A stretch of 64,000 nucleotides of DNA from Blastococcus sp. TML/M2B (GTDB taxonomy: Bacteria; Actinomycetota; Actinomycetes; Mycobacteriales; Geodermatophilaceae): positions 930,001 to 994,000 of the forward strand of contig NZ_JAENZZ010000001.1 of NCBI RefSeq assembly GCF_016612865.1. The letters are read 5' to 3'. The notes under the pieces were generated by a model. It saw only the letters and a program-made list of their open reading frames with translations, searched no databases and was not told where the DNA came from. Position 1 is the first letter of the stretch; the number at the start of each line of letters is the position of its first letter. Below, one piece after another: positions 11,187-19,134 of this stretch. A program made the translations under genes and the position numbers.

Positions 11187-12146
11187 ATGACCGGCGCGGA
11201 GGAGCTGGACGGCGTCCCGCTGAGCAGCCTGGACGCACCCCTCGGCGACGGGCTCGACGTCACCAAGGGCGACCTCGTGACGTACCTGGCCGCGGTCGCG
11301 GACCGGATGCTGCCGGGCCTCGCCGGCCGGCCGCTGTCGGTCATGCGGGTGCGCCCCGGCCAGGCCCCGTTCATGCAGCGCAACGTCAGCAAGGGCGCCC
11401 CGGAGTGGGTGCGCACCGTCCCGGTGTGGGCGGGCAGCGCGCACCGCGAGGTGCACCAGGTGCTCTGCGACGACCGCCGCACCCTCGTCTGGCTGGGCAA
11501 CCAGCGGGCCGTCGAGTTCCACGTCCCGTTCCTGCGCGTCGACGAGCCGGAGCCGACCGGGCTGGTGCTCGACCTCGACCCGCCCGAGGGCGCGGACTTC
11601 GGCGCCGTGGTAGGTGCGGCCCGGCTGGTCCGCCGCGCGCTGGAGGACGCCGGGCTGGACGGCGCGGTGAAGACGAGCGGCTCGAAGGGGGTGCACGTCG
11701 TCGTCCCGGTGAGCGGCTCGTCGTTCGAGGACGTCGCGGCCGCCACGCGGGCGCTCGCCGCGCGGACCGCCGCGCTGGACCCGGAGGCCGCGACCACCGC
11801 CTACCTGAAGGAGGACCGCGGCGGCCGGGTCTTCGTGGACTCGACCCGCTCGGGCCAGGGCACGATCGTCGCCGCGTACAGCCCGCGGATCCGGCCGGGG
11901 CTGCCGGTCTCCTTCCCGGTGGCGTGGGACGACCTCGACGAGGTCCGCCCGGCGGACTTCACGGTGACGACGGCGCCGGGCCTTCTCGGCGACGCCGATC
12001 CGTGGGCCGACGCCCTGCCGGCTCCGCAGTCGCTGCCCGCCGACCTCGTGGCCGAGGGGCACACCATCCCGGTCGCGCGGGTGCAGGCCATGCACGAGGG
12101 CAAGCGCCGCAAGCGGGCGCGGGAGGCCGGAGGCACGGAGGGCTGA
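11187..12146 (+). CDS. stand-alone LigD-type polymerase/primase domain protein
   Basis: A protein of 319 residues made only of the LigD polymerase (PolDom) fold. It has the metal-binding DLDPP motif near residue 130, KTSGSKGVHVVVP near residue 160 for nucleotide binding, and the third metal ligand in RVFVDSTRSGQGT. Such enzymes belong to archaeo-eukaryotic primases and fill short gaps, often with ribonucleotides, during end joining or repair. No ligase or nuclease domain is attached, as in mycobacterial PolD1/PolD2 (Prim-PolC). No Ku or ligase gene is nearby in this window, so its partners are elsewhere. Confidence 0.88.
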   Translation: MTGAEELDGVPLSSLDAPLGDGLDVTKGDLVTYLAAVADRMLPGLAGRPLSVMRVRPGQAPFMQRNVSKGAPEWVRTVPVWAGSAHREVHQVLCDDRRTLVWLGNQRAVEFHVPFLRVDEPEPTGLVLDLDPPEGADFGAVVGAARLVRRALEDAGLDGAVKTSGSKGVHVVVPVSGSSFEDVAAATRALAARTAALDPEAATTAYLKEDRGGRVFVDSTRSGQGTIVAAYSPRIRPGLPVSFPVAWDDLDEVRPADFTVTTAPGLLGDADPWADALPAPQSLPADLVAEGHTIPVARVQAMHEGKRRKRAREAGGTEG

Positions 12147-12239
12147 CAGTTCGGCCCACCCGGTCCACACCGGCCCGGCCCCTCCACAGATCGCGTCCGG
12201 ACGGCCCCGCGGGTGGCCCCGGGCGTGAGGGTTTCCGGC

Positions 12240-12722
12240 ATGACACCCGACGCGCAGACCATCGCCTGGCTCGACCAGGAGGACGCCCACCTCGCCCAGC
12301 TGATCCGGCGGCACGGCTGGGCCGTGCAGTACGTCGCCGCCGACGAGGACGAGGGCACGTCCTTCGCCTACACCGTCGGCCTCTTCGGACTCGGCCACCC
12401 CGAGCTCGCCGTCGTCGGGGTCGGCTACGCGACTGCGTGCGGGCTGCTCAACCGGGTGGGGGACCTGGTCCTGGACGGGCGGGACCTGGTGGCCGGGGAG
12501 GTGATCCGTGACGACGACGGCGTGCCGGTGCTGACGGTCGAGGAGCTGCCCAACCCCGGCGAGGTGCTGTTCTCCGCCAACCGGTTCTACCAGCGCCCCG
12601 ACGAGTTCTCCGTGCCGGCCTACCAGCTGACCTGGGCGCTGCCCGGCGGCGTCTTCCCGTGGGACCACGCCTGGTCGTGCGAGCCCGACTGCCAGCCGCG
12701 CCCGGGGGAGTGGCGCGCGTGA
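12240..12722 (+). CDS. DUF4262 protein
   Basis: About 160 residues from the ATG at 12240; an in-frame upstream start at 12213 is less convincing. It resembles the DUF4262 family: an acidic N-terminus with a predicted helix, then FAYTVGLFGLGHPELAVVG, and a later PAYQLTWALPGG. The role of the family is unknown. It converges with bcp, with 3 bases between the two stop codons. Confidence 0.7.
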   Translation: MTPDAQTIAWLDQEDAHLAQLIRRHGWAVQYVAADEDEGTSFAYTVGLFGLGHPELAVVGVGYATACGLLNRVGDLVLDGRDLVAGEVIRDDDGVPVLTVEELPNPGEVLFSANRFYQRPDEFSVPAYQLTWALPGGVFPWDHAWSCEPDCQPRPGEWRA

Positions 12723-12725
12723 GCC

Positions 12726-13220
12726 TCAGTCGATGCCGAGGTCGCGGCGCAGCTTGGCGACGTGGCCGGTGGCCTTGACGTTGTAGGACGCCTTCTCGAC
12801 CCGGCCCTCGGCGTCGATGACGAACGTCGAACGGATCACCCCGACGACCTGCTTGCCGTACAGCTTCTTCGGCCCGAACGCGCCGTAGGCGGTGAGCACC
12901 TGCTTGTCCTCGTCGGAGACCAGGGTGATGGAGAGGTTCTCCTTCTCCCGGAACCTCATCAGCTTCTCGACCGGGTCGGGGGAGATGCCGATGATGTCCA
13001 GCCCGGCCTCGGCGAGGTCGCCGGCCGCAGCGGTGAAGTCGACGGCCTGGGTGGTGCAGCCCGGGGTCAGCGCCGCGGGGTAGCAGTACACGATGACCCG
13101 CCGGCCGCGGTAGGACGACAGGGACACCGGGTTGCCCTCGGCGTCGGGCAGCGTGAACTCCGGGGCGGGCTCGCCGGGGGTGAGGCGGACGGGTGCCGTG
13201 TCGGTGCTGCTGTCGGTCAT
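12726..13220 (-). CDS. bcp: thioredoxin-dependent peroxiredoxin, Bcp type, lacking the usual resolving Cys
   Basis: A protein of 164 residues. The peroxidatic cysteine is C55 in ALTPGCTTQAVDF, with the family Thr and Pro before it. In Bcp/PrxQ with the common TPGCTxxAC pattern the resolving cysteine is five residues later; here that position is V60, so the enzyme would act as a 1-Cys type or use another thiol (C46 precedes it). It reduces hydroperoxides in the cytosol. The start at 13220 gives MTDSST; an ATG three codons earlier is possible. Confidence 0.92.
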   Translation of the reverse strand: MTDSSTDTAPVRLTPGEPAPEFTLPDAEGNPVSLSSYRGRRVIVYCYPAALTPGCTTQAVDFTAAAGDLAEAGLDIIGISPDPVEKLMRFREKENLSITLVSDEDKQVLTAYGAFGPKKLYGKQVVGVIRSTFVIDAEGRVEKASYNVKATGHVAKLRRDLGID

Positions 13221-13306
13221 GCCCGGCATCCTGCCGTGTCCTGCCGACGCCGCTGCACCGGGTCCGCGCGCCGTCCGCGGGATCCGGCCCCGGGCCTCAG
13301 CCGGCC

Positions 13307-13720
13307 TCAGCCGGCCAGGAACGAGAAGCGGACGTGCCGCTGGTGGTTGTCGGTGTTGGTGTCGACCAGGCAGATGCGCTGCCAGGTGCCCAGCTGCATG
13401 CGCCCCTCCAGCACCGGGACGACGGCGTGCGGCGGCACGAACGCCGGCAGCACGTGGTCGCGGCCGTGACCCGGGCTGCCGTGCCGGTGCCGCCAGCGGT
13501 CGTCCCGGGGGAGCAGCTCGTCGAGCTGGGCCAGCAGGTCGTCGTCGCTCCCGGCGCCGGTCTCGATGAGCGCGATGCCGGCGGTGGCGTGCGGGACGAA
13601 GACGTGCAGCAGCCCGTCGACCTCCTGGCGCACGAACTCGGCGCACTCGTCGGTCAGGTCCACCACGACCGGCACGCCCCCGGTCCGGACGGCTCGCAGC
13701 TCAGATCTCATGGAGGGCAT
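13307..13720 (-). CDS. YjbQ/UPF0047 family protein
   Basis: A protein of 137 residues matching the YjbQ family, annotated as secondary thiamine-phosphate synthase because E. coli YjbQ has weak ThiE-like activity. Visible landmarks are FVPHATAGIALIETG, the conserved His-rich centre, and the C-terminal LGTWQRICLVD. An internal ATG at 13711 would shorten it by three codons. The physiological role is not known. Confidence 0.85.
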   Translation of the reverse strand: MPSMRSELRAVRTGGVPVVVDLTDECAEFVRQEVDGLLHVFVPHATAGIALIETGAGSDDDLLAQLDELLPRDDRWRHRHGSPGHGRDHVLPAFVPPHAVVPVLEGRMQLGTWQRICLVDTNTDNHQRHVRFSFLAG

Positions 13721-13807
13721 CCTGCTCGTCGCCGCGCGCAGGCGCCGCGCGATCGCGCGCCGGAACGGACCCCGGAACCGGTCGCCGGGTCGTCCGTGCG
13801 GGTGCCG

Positions 13808-14473
13808 TCAGCCCAGGTGTGCCCAGAGCACGGCGCCGCCGCCGATCAGCAGCCCGGCACCGCCGATCGCCAGGGTGGCGACCTGGGGCAGGTAGCGGCG
13901 GAAGACCGTCGCGATACCGCCGAAGAACAGCGACAGGGCGAGGAACACCGTGGCCAGGTCGAAGCGGTCGCCCTTGTCGTCCGCGGCCACCGCCTCCTGG
14001 TAGGCGGCGTCGGCCTCCTCGGACAGCGCGTTGCCCTGGGCCCACTCGGCGAGGGAGTAGGGGGAGCCGGCGTCGGCGTCGAACGGGTCGGTGACCTCGT
14101 CGCCCGTGGTGTCGTACCAGTCGACGGTCTCGGCCAGGGAGTCGGAGAAGAACGACTCGCGCAGGACGTCGGCGGCCTCCTCCTGCCCGGTGATCCGCAG
14201 CTCGGCGTACTGGAGGAAGAGGGTGCGGTCGAAGTTGTACTGGCCGGTGGCGTCGCCGTAGACGTCGGCGGCCTGGCTGGTGAGCGTGTTCGACTGCGCG
14301 TACCCCTGGATGGCGTTGCCGCCGTAGATGGCCGACCAGTACGCGCTCCACGCCGTCGCCACGGCGGCCAGGCCGAGCAGGAACGCCGCGAGGATCTCGG
14401 TCCGCCGGCCCCCGTCCCGGGCGTCGGGGTCGGCCGGGGTGGCAGGGGCGGCGAACTCGGTGCTCACATGCAT
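13808..14473 (-). CDS. membrane protein resembling DUF4337
   Basis: A protein of 221 residues. One hydrophobic segment lies near residues 28-48 (AAFLLGLAAVATAWSAYWSA), then a long acidic, helical soluble part rich in Ala, Asp and Tyr, and two hydrophobic segments at the C-terminus (FLALSLFFGGIATVF and LAIGGAGLLIGGGAVLW). The layout, one TM, a helical loop and two TMs, is that of DUF4337-like proteins. No function is known. It diverges from rph. Confidence 0.7.
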   Translation of the reverse strand: MHVSTEFAAPATPADPDARDGGRRTEILAAFLLGLAAVATAWSAYWSAIYGGNAIQGYAQSNTLTSQAADVYGDATGQYNFDRTLFLQYAELRITGQEEAADVLRESFFSDSLAETVDWYDTTGDEVTDPFDADAGSPYSLAEWAQGNALSEEADAAYQEAVAADDKGDRFDLATVFLALSLFFGGIATVFRRYLPQVATLAIGGAGLLIGGGAVLWAHLG

Positions 14474-14589
14474 CCTCGCTGGTCAGACGCCCGGGCGGGC
14501 GTGGTCGCGGCGGACGATAAGGCACCGGTGATCACCGTCGCGGCCCGCCACCTCGGAGGTGTGACGGGTGCGCACTACTGTCGACTCCC

Positions 14590-15330
14590 GTGAGTGCGCC
14601 CTCTTCCGCCGCCCGTGCCGACGGCCGCGCGGCCGACCAGCTCCGCCCGGTGACCATCACCCGCAACTGGCTCGACCACGCCGAGGGTTCGGTGCTGGTG
14701 GAGTTCGGCCGCACCCGCGTGCTGTGCGCGGCCAGCGTCACCGAGGGCGTGCCGCGCTGGCGCAAGGGCTCGGGCCTGGGCTGGGTCACCGCCGAGTACT
14801 CGATGCTGCCGCGCGCCACCCACACCCGGAACGACCGCGAGTCGGTCCGCGGCAAGATCGGCGGGCGGACCCACGAGATCAGCCGGCTCATCGGCCGCTC
14901 GCTGCGCGCCTCGATCGACCTGGGCGCATTGGGCGAGAACAGCATCGCCATCGACTGCGACGTCCTGCAGGCCGACGGCGGCACCCGGACCGCGGCCATC
15001 ACCGGCGCCTACGTCGCCCTCGCCGACGCCGTCTCCTGGCTCGGCGAGCGCGGGAAGCTGGCCACGCCGCAGCCGCTCGTGCAGTCGGTCGCGGCGGTCA
15101 GCGTCGGCGTCATCGACGGGGAGCCGCGGCTGGACCTCGCCTACGAGGAGGACGTCCGCGCCGGCACCGACATGAACGTGGTCTGCACCGCCGACGGCGG
15201 CTTCGTCGAGGTGCAGGGCACCGCCGAGGGCGCCGTGTTCGACCGGGCCACCCTCGACGCGCTGCTGGACCTCGCCGTGGCGGGGTGCGCCGACCTGACC
15301 CGGCTGCAGGCCGACGCGCTCGCGCGATGA
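14590..15330 (+). CDS. rph: ribonuclease PH
   Basis: A protein of 246 residues, the standard RNase PH length. RNase PH trims the 3' ends of tRNA precursors using phosphate. Recognisable blocks are the N-terminal Arg/Pro stretch followed by [21 protein letters not shown], the phosphate-binding [16 protein letters not shown], and [19 protein letters not shown]. The GTG at 14590 is used. The stop overlaps the rdgB start (ATGA), the same pairing as Rv1340-Rv1341. Confidence 0.96.
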   Translation: MSAPSSAARADGRAADQLRPVTITRNWLDHAEGSVLVEFGRTRVLCAASVTEGVPRWRKGSGLGWVTAEYSMLPRATHTRNDRESVRGKIGGRTHEISRLIGRSLRASIDLGALGENSIAIDCDVLQADGGTRTAAITGAYVALADAVSWLGERGKLATPQPLVQSVAAVSVGVIDGEPRLDLAYEEDVRAGTDMNVVCTADGGFVEVQGTAEGAVFDRATLDALLDLAVAGCADLTRLQADALAR

Positions 15331-15941
15331 GTACCCGGCTCCTGCTGGCCACCCGCAACGCGGGCAAGCTCGCCGAGCTGCAGCGGCTGCTTGTCTCCGC
15401 CGTCCCCGGTGTGGAGGTCGTGGGGCTCGCCGACGTCGAGGAGTACCCGGAGGCGCCGGAGACCGGGGCGACGTTCACCGAGAACGCCCTGCTCAAGGCG
15501 CGGGAGGCGGTGCGCTACACGGGGCTGCCGGCGGTCGCCGACGACTCGGGGCTGACCGTGGACGCGCTCAACGGGATGCCGGGCATCCTCTCGGCGCGCT
15601 GGGCCGGCCGGCACGGGGACGACGAGGCCAACACCGCGCTGCTGCTCGCGCAGCTGGCCGACGTCCCCGACGACCGGCGGGGCGCGGCGTTCGTGTGCGC
15701 GGCGGCGCTGGTCCTGCCCGGCGGCGCCGAGCGGGTGCTGGAGCGGGAGTGGCGCGGGTCGGTGATCCGCGAGAAGCGCGGCGGCAACGGGTTCGGCTAC
15801 GACCCGGTGTTCGTGCCCGAGGGGCTGGAGGTCACCTCGGCGGAGCTGTCACCGGGGGAGAAGGACGCGCGCAGCCACCGCGGTCAGGCGTTCGCCGCGC
15901 TGGTGCCGGTCATCGCGGAGGTGCTGGTCAGCCGAGGCTGA
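15327..15941 (+). CDS. rdgB: XTP/dITP diphosphatase
   Basis: A HAM1/RdgB protein of 204 residues that removes deaminated purine triphosphates (ITP, XTP) from the nucleotide pool. The substrate-binding [10 protein letters not shown] opens the protein, [11 protein letters not shown] and the catalytic ADDSGL follow, with [11 protein letters not shown] and SHRGQAF toward the end. It is translationally coupled to rph. The last 14 bases overlap the 3' end of a small minus-strand gene. Confidence 0.96.
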   Translation: MSTRLLLATRNAGKLAELQRLLVSAVPGVEVVGLADVEEYPEAPETGATFTENALLKAREAVRYTGLPAVADDSGLTVDALNGMPGILSARWAGRHGDDEANTALLLAQLADVPDDRRGAAFVCAAALVLPGGAERVLEREWRGSVIREKRGGNGFGYDPVFVPEGLEVTSAELSPGEKDARSHRGQAFAALVPVIAEVLVSRG

Positions 15942-16113
15942 ACCAGTCCACCGCGGCGAGCTCGTCGCGCAGGGCGTCGTAGATCGGGTGGTCGCCCTCC
16001 GGGGCGGCGTGCCGGCCGGCCCGGTCGACGTCGGCCAGCGAGGCGATCGTCTCGAGGGCGACCGGGCCCTCCGGGGCGCGGTGGCGTCCGGCGGCGAGGA
16101 TGGCGTTGCTCAT
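15928..16113 (-). CDS. small hypothetical protein (61 residues)
   Basis: The codon use (GC-rich third positions) and the amphipathic C-terminus [18 protein letters not shown] make this a plausible short gene. No domain was recognised. It converges on rdgB with a 14-base overlap. Confidence 0.5.
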   Translation of the reverse strand: MSNAILAAGRHRAPEGPVALETIASLADVDRAGRHAAPEGDHPIYDALRDELAAVDWFSLG

Positions 16114-16165
16114 ACCCCGGAGTTCGGCGCCCAGGGGCTCTGGCGCGAGCGCGCTCCGGCGGGCC

Positions 16166-16697
16166 TCACCCCCAGGGGTGAGTGGGCACCCGCGGTTCGG
16201 CGTCCCGATCGGCCCGGTCGGCCAGCGCGAGCACCCCGCGGGCCAGCAGCACGCCGACGGAGAGCCCGAGGGTGTTCATGGCCCAGTCGTTGGTGTCGCA
16301 GGCCCGGCCGATCGCCGGCAGCGCCGACTGGGCGGTCTCGACGAGGGCGGAGAGCCCGGCGCCCGCGGCCAGCACGGCCCACGGGCGGCGGGTGGCCAGC
16401 GCGGCGAAGACGGCCGCCGGCAGCAGCAGCGCCACGTTGGCCAGCAGCTCCACCCGGCCCAGGGCGGGCAGCGCGAACTGGACGGTGCAGCCCGCCGCCC
16501 GAGGCGCCCTTGCCCGACGGCGTCAGCGTGAGCGCGAGGACGGCGAGCAGCGACAGGGCGGTCAGGGCCCGCAGCACGCGCGCGCCGGCGGCTCCGCGGC
16601 GGAGTGCGGCATAGCCGACGGCGCCGCAGCCGAGCACGGCGAGGAACAGCGCCACCGGCACCAGCGCCGCGTGGTCCAGCAGGACGTCGGTGATCAT
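16166..16697 (-). CDS. VanZ family membrane protein, interrupted by a one-base insertion
   Basis: The first part, from ATG at 16697, has two hydrophobic segments ending in LTALSLLAVLALTLTPSGKG. The frame is then lost. The continuation in the next frame reads CTVQFALPALG, ELLANVALLLPAAVFAAL and the VanZ signature SALVETAQS with NDWAMNTLG. Removing one C in the run at about 16491-16493 joins both into about 176 residues with the E-x-x-Q and N-x-x-G features of VanZ-like proteins, some of which give low-level teicoplanin resistance. The role here is unknown. Confidence 0.75.
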
Positions 16698-16806
16698 CGG
16701 GAGCCGAGCCTAGGGGGCGCTGCGTCCGACGATCGCACGGCGATGAGTCGTGCGGCGTCGCGGCGTCTACCCGGGGACGGGACGACCGACCGCACGGGAG
16801 CACGCC

Positions 16807-17439
16807 ATGGGGCAGATCCACATCGAGCTGTTCGCCACCCTCGACCTGGTCGGGCAGGCGCCCGGTGGCCCGGACGAGGACCCCGAGGGTTTCCCGTTCG
16901 GCGGCTGGCAGGCGCCACTGCTCGACGAGGTGTCCGGCGCGCAGATTGGTGCCGCCTACGAGGGCACCGACGCGCTGCTGCTGGGCCGGCGCACCTACGA
17001 CATCTTCGCCTCCTACTGGCCGCACCAGTCCGGTGGTGAGGACGGCGAGATGGCCGCGCTGTTCAACGGGATCCCGAAGTACGTGGCCTCGCGCGGCCGC
17101 CCCGACCTGACCTGGGCCGGGTCCTCGCAGCTGGCCCCCGACCTGCCCGCCGCGGTGCGCGAGCTCCGCGACCGGCACGAGCAGGTGACCGTCGTCGGCA
17201 GCCTGGACCTCGTGCAGACCCTCCTGCGGGAGAAGCTGTTCGACCGGCTCGACCTGTGGGTGCACCCGATCGTGCTCGGCGTCGGCAAGCAGGTGTTCGG
17301 CGGCGGCGCGGTGCCCACGAACCTCACGCTGCTGGAGCCGCCCGCTGCCGGGACGACGGGGGCCGTGCTGCTGCGCTACGGGCTCGCCGACGGCGTGCCC
17401 GCGACCGGCGACATGGGCGCGCCCGACCGCGGCGTCTGA
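16807..17439 (+). CDS. dihydrofolate reductase family protein (RibD C-terminal type)
   Basis: A protein of 210 residues of the RibD_C/DHFR-like fold. The N-terminus is IHIELFATLDLVGQAPGG; the NADPH-binding LLLGRRTYDIFASYWP and VVGSLDLVQTLL are typical of this widespread actinobacterial group. Members are often called pyrimidine reductase-like, but true riboflavin or folate activity is unproven. A purine-rich GGGAG lies about 8 bases before the ATG at 16807. Confidence 0.85.
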   Translation: MGQIHIELFATLDLVGQAPGGPDEDPEGFPFGGWQAPLLDEVSGAQIGAAYEGTDALLLGRRTYDIFASYWPHQSGGEDGEMAALFNGIPKYVASRGRPDLTWAGSSQLAPDLPAAVRELRDRHEQVTVVGSLDLVQTLLREKLFDRLDLWVHPIVLGVGKQVFGGGAVPTNLTLLEPPAAGTTGAVLLRYGLADGVPATGDMGAPDRGV

Positions 17440-17449
17440 GCGTCCGACG

Positions 17450-17530
17450 TGCGGGAGGCGGGAGTCGAACCCGCACGCCCGAAGGCACCAGATCCTAAGT
17501 CTGGCGTGGCTGCCGTTACACCACTCCCGC
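17450..17530 (-). tRNA. tRNA-Leu (anticodon UAG)
   Basis: The acceptor stem pairs GCGGGAG (17524-17530 on the minus strand) with CTCCCGC (17451-17457), with discriminator A at 17450. The anticodon loop is CTTAGGA inside stem CCAGA/TCTGG, giving UAG. A long variable arm (TGCCTTCGGGCGT) marks it as a class II tRNA, and the T-arm GGGTTCGACTCCC is intact. CCA is not encoded. Confidence 0.96.
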
Positions 17531-17618
17531 GTGGGCACGGAGTCTAGGAGCACCCCTCCCGGATGACGGGCGACACGGTGGATGGGCCGGGTCGGCGCAG
17601 GTCTGGCAGGCTGTCGGG

Positions 17619-17849
17619 GTGCCTCGCGACCCTCGACAGATCCAGCTGGAGATCGACGCCGCCCGCGAGTCGCTGGCCGCCACGCTGGACCAGCTGACCT
17701 ACCGGACGAGCCCGACGCGCCTGCGCGCCAAGGGGCAGGACGCCGTCGTGCGCTGGCTGCAGACGCCCGCGGGCATGGCCGCCGCCGGCGCCGTAGGCCT
17801 GTTCGTCACCTTCGTGGTCGTCCAGCGGGTCCGGCACCGCAAGGGCTGA
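17619..17849 (+). CDS. DUF3618 membrane-anchored small protein
   Basis: A protein of 76 residues. The N-terminal half is helical (IQLEIDAARESLAATLDQL, then a basic stretch), and a single hydrophobic segment AGMAAAGAVGLFVTFVVV precedes a basic tail. This is the DUF3618 pattern, common in actinobacteria and related to proteins of the cell envelope. Start GTG at 17619. Function unknown. Confidence 0.8.
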   Translation: MPRDPRQIQLEIDAARESLAATLDQLTYRTSPTRLRAKGQDAVVRWLQTPAGMAAAGAVGLFVTFVVVQRVRHRKG

Positions 17850-17853
17850 GCCC

Positions 17854-18345
17854 GTGGTCCGCCGGGATCCCGTCGGCCCCGGGCAGGAGTCCGTCTGGGA
17901 CTACCCGCGGCCGCCCTCGGCCGAGGTGGTGGGCCGGCACGTCGTCGTCGAGCTGGGCGGGCGGACGATCGCCGACACCCGGCGGGCGATCCGCGTGTGC
18001 GAGACCAGCCACCCGCCGACCTACTACGTGCCCCGGGACGACGTCGTCCCCGGCGTGCTCGAGCGCGCCGCGGGCGGGTCGTGGTGCGAGTGGAAGGGCG
18101 CGGCGACGTACTGGGACGCCGTCGTCGACGGCCGCCGCGTCGCCGCGGTGGGCTGGTCCTACGAGCAGCCCACCGCAGGCTTTGAGCACCTCGCCTGCGC
18201 CGTCGCGTTCTACCCGGCGCGGGTGGACCGGGCCACCGTGGACGGCGAGCTCGTCCGGCCGCAGCCGGGGGAGTACTACGGGGGGTGGATCACCGACGAG
18301 GTGGTCGGCCCCTTCAAGGGCGCGCCCGGCACGTTCGGCTGGTAG
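17854..18345 (+). CDS. DUF427 protein
   Basis: A protein of 163 residues with the typical DUF427 fold features: VWDYPRPP near the N-terminus, TSHPPTYYVPRDDV, WKGAATYWD and AFYPARVD. Members are small beta-rich cytosolic proteins without a firm function. It follows the DUF3618 gene by 4 bases, so the two probably share a transcript. Confidence 0.85.
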   Translation: MVRRDPVGPGQESVWDYPRPPSAEVVGRHVVVELGGRTIADTRRAIRVCETSHPPTYYVPRDDVVPGVLERAAGGSWCEWKGAATYWDAVVDGRRVAAVGWSYEQPTAGFEHLACAVAFYPARVDRATVDGELVRPQPGEYYGGWITDEVVGPFKGAPGTFGW

Positions 18346-18360
18346 CCGGCCGGGCGCGCC
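18319..18360. terminator. hairpin between convergent genes
   Basis: GGCGCGCCCGG (18319-18329) is perfectly complementary to CCGGGCGCGCC (18350-18360) with a 20-base loop that contains the stop codon of the DUF427 gene. It lies before the stop of the convergent tetR gene and could end transcripts from both sides. Confidence 0.6.
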
Positions 18361-18363
18361 GCC

Positions 18364-18996
18364 TCAGATCCGCGCGCCGTGCGCCCGCAGCAGCGGGACG
18401 GCGATGTTCTCGACGACCGCGTCGGCGAACTCCTCGTTGACCGGCTCGCCGTTGACCAGCCAGCGCTGGATGACGGGGGCGCCGATCGCCTCGGCGACCA
18501 GGGAGCCGGCGAAACCGGGGTCGGTCTCGCCCCGAGCCTCGGCGCGGGACCACATCTCGTCGAAGGTCTGGCGCCAGATGGCGACCGGGCCGTCGCGGAA
18601 GGCCTCGGCCAGCTCCGGGTGGTGCTGCATGGAGGAGAGCATTGCCTGGGTGGCCGCGCCGGCGGGGCTGGTGACCAGCTTCGCCATCGAGCGGAGCAGG
18701 ACGTGCAGGTCGCCGATGAGCGAGCCGGTGTCGATCTTGGCCTCGGTCTCCGCGGCCTGCGCGGCGTTCAGGTCGGAGACGGTGTCGACGACCAGCTCCT
18801 CCTTGGTGCGCCACCGGCGGTAGATCGTCGCCTTGCCGACCCCGGCCTTCGCGGCCACGGCGTCCATGGTGAGCGCGCCGTAACCGACGTCGGCCAGCAA
18901 CCGGAGGATCGCTGCCCGGATGACCCCGTCCCGGCTGGGATCACGCGGGCGGCCGCCGCGGCTGGGTCGTTGTTCGGAGGCGGAGAGAACGGACAT
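18364..18996 (-). CDS. TetR family transcriptional regulator
   Basis: A protein of 210 residues. The N-terminal DNA-binding domain is classic TetR: ALTMDAVAAKAGVGKATIYRRW with the following KEELVVD, at about residues 40-70. The C-terminal part resembles the TetR_C_11-type ligand domain. The target is not known; the divergent neighbour is the EAL phosphodiesterase gene, and a CCCTAA-TTAGGG inverted repeat lies right at its own start, suggesting autoregulation. Confidence 0.92.
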   Translation of the reverse strand: MSVLSASEQRPSRGGRPRDPSRDGVIRAAILRLLADVGYGALTMDAVAAKAGVGKATIYRRWRTKEELVVDTVSDLNAAQAAETEAKIDTGSLIGDLHVLLRSMAKLVTSPAGAATQAMLSSMQHHPELAEAFRDGPVAIWRQTFDEMWSRAEARGETDPGFAGSLVAEAIGAPVIQRWLVNGEPVNEEFADAVVENIAVPLLRAHGARI

Positions 18997-18998
18997 GA

Positions 18999-19012
18999 CC
19001 CTAACCTTAGGG
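18999..19012. promoter_or_regulatory. candidate TetR operator
   Basis: CCCTAA-CC-TTAGGG is a perfect 6-base inverted repeat two bases upstream of the tetR start codon, in the gap between tetR and the divergent EAL gene. The position fits autorepression; no direct proof. Confidence 0.5.
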
Positions 19013-19134
19013 ACTCAAGTCTCGAAACTGCGACAAGTTCGCCTGTGAGTCGGCTGTGACGCACCCGGTGGGGCCATGACGTGGGTTCGCGCGCGCCTCC
19101 AGCACCGCCGCCCGGGGTGGGCCATCCTGCTGGC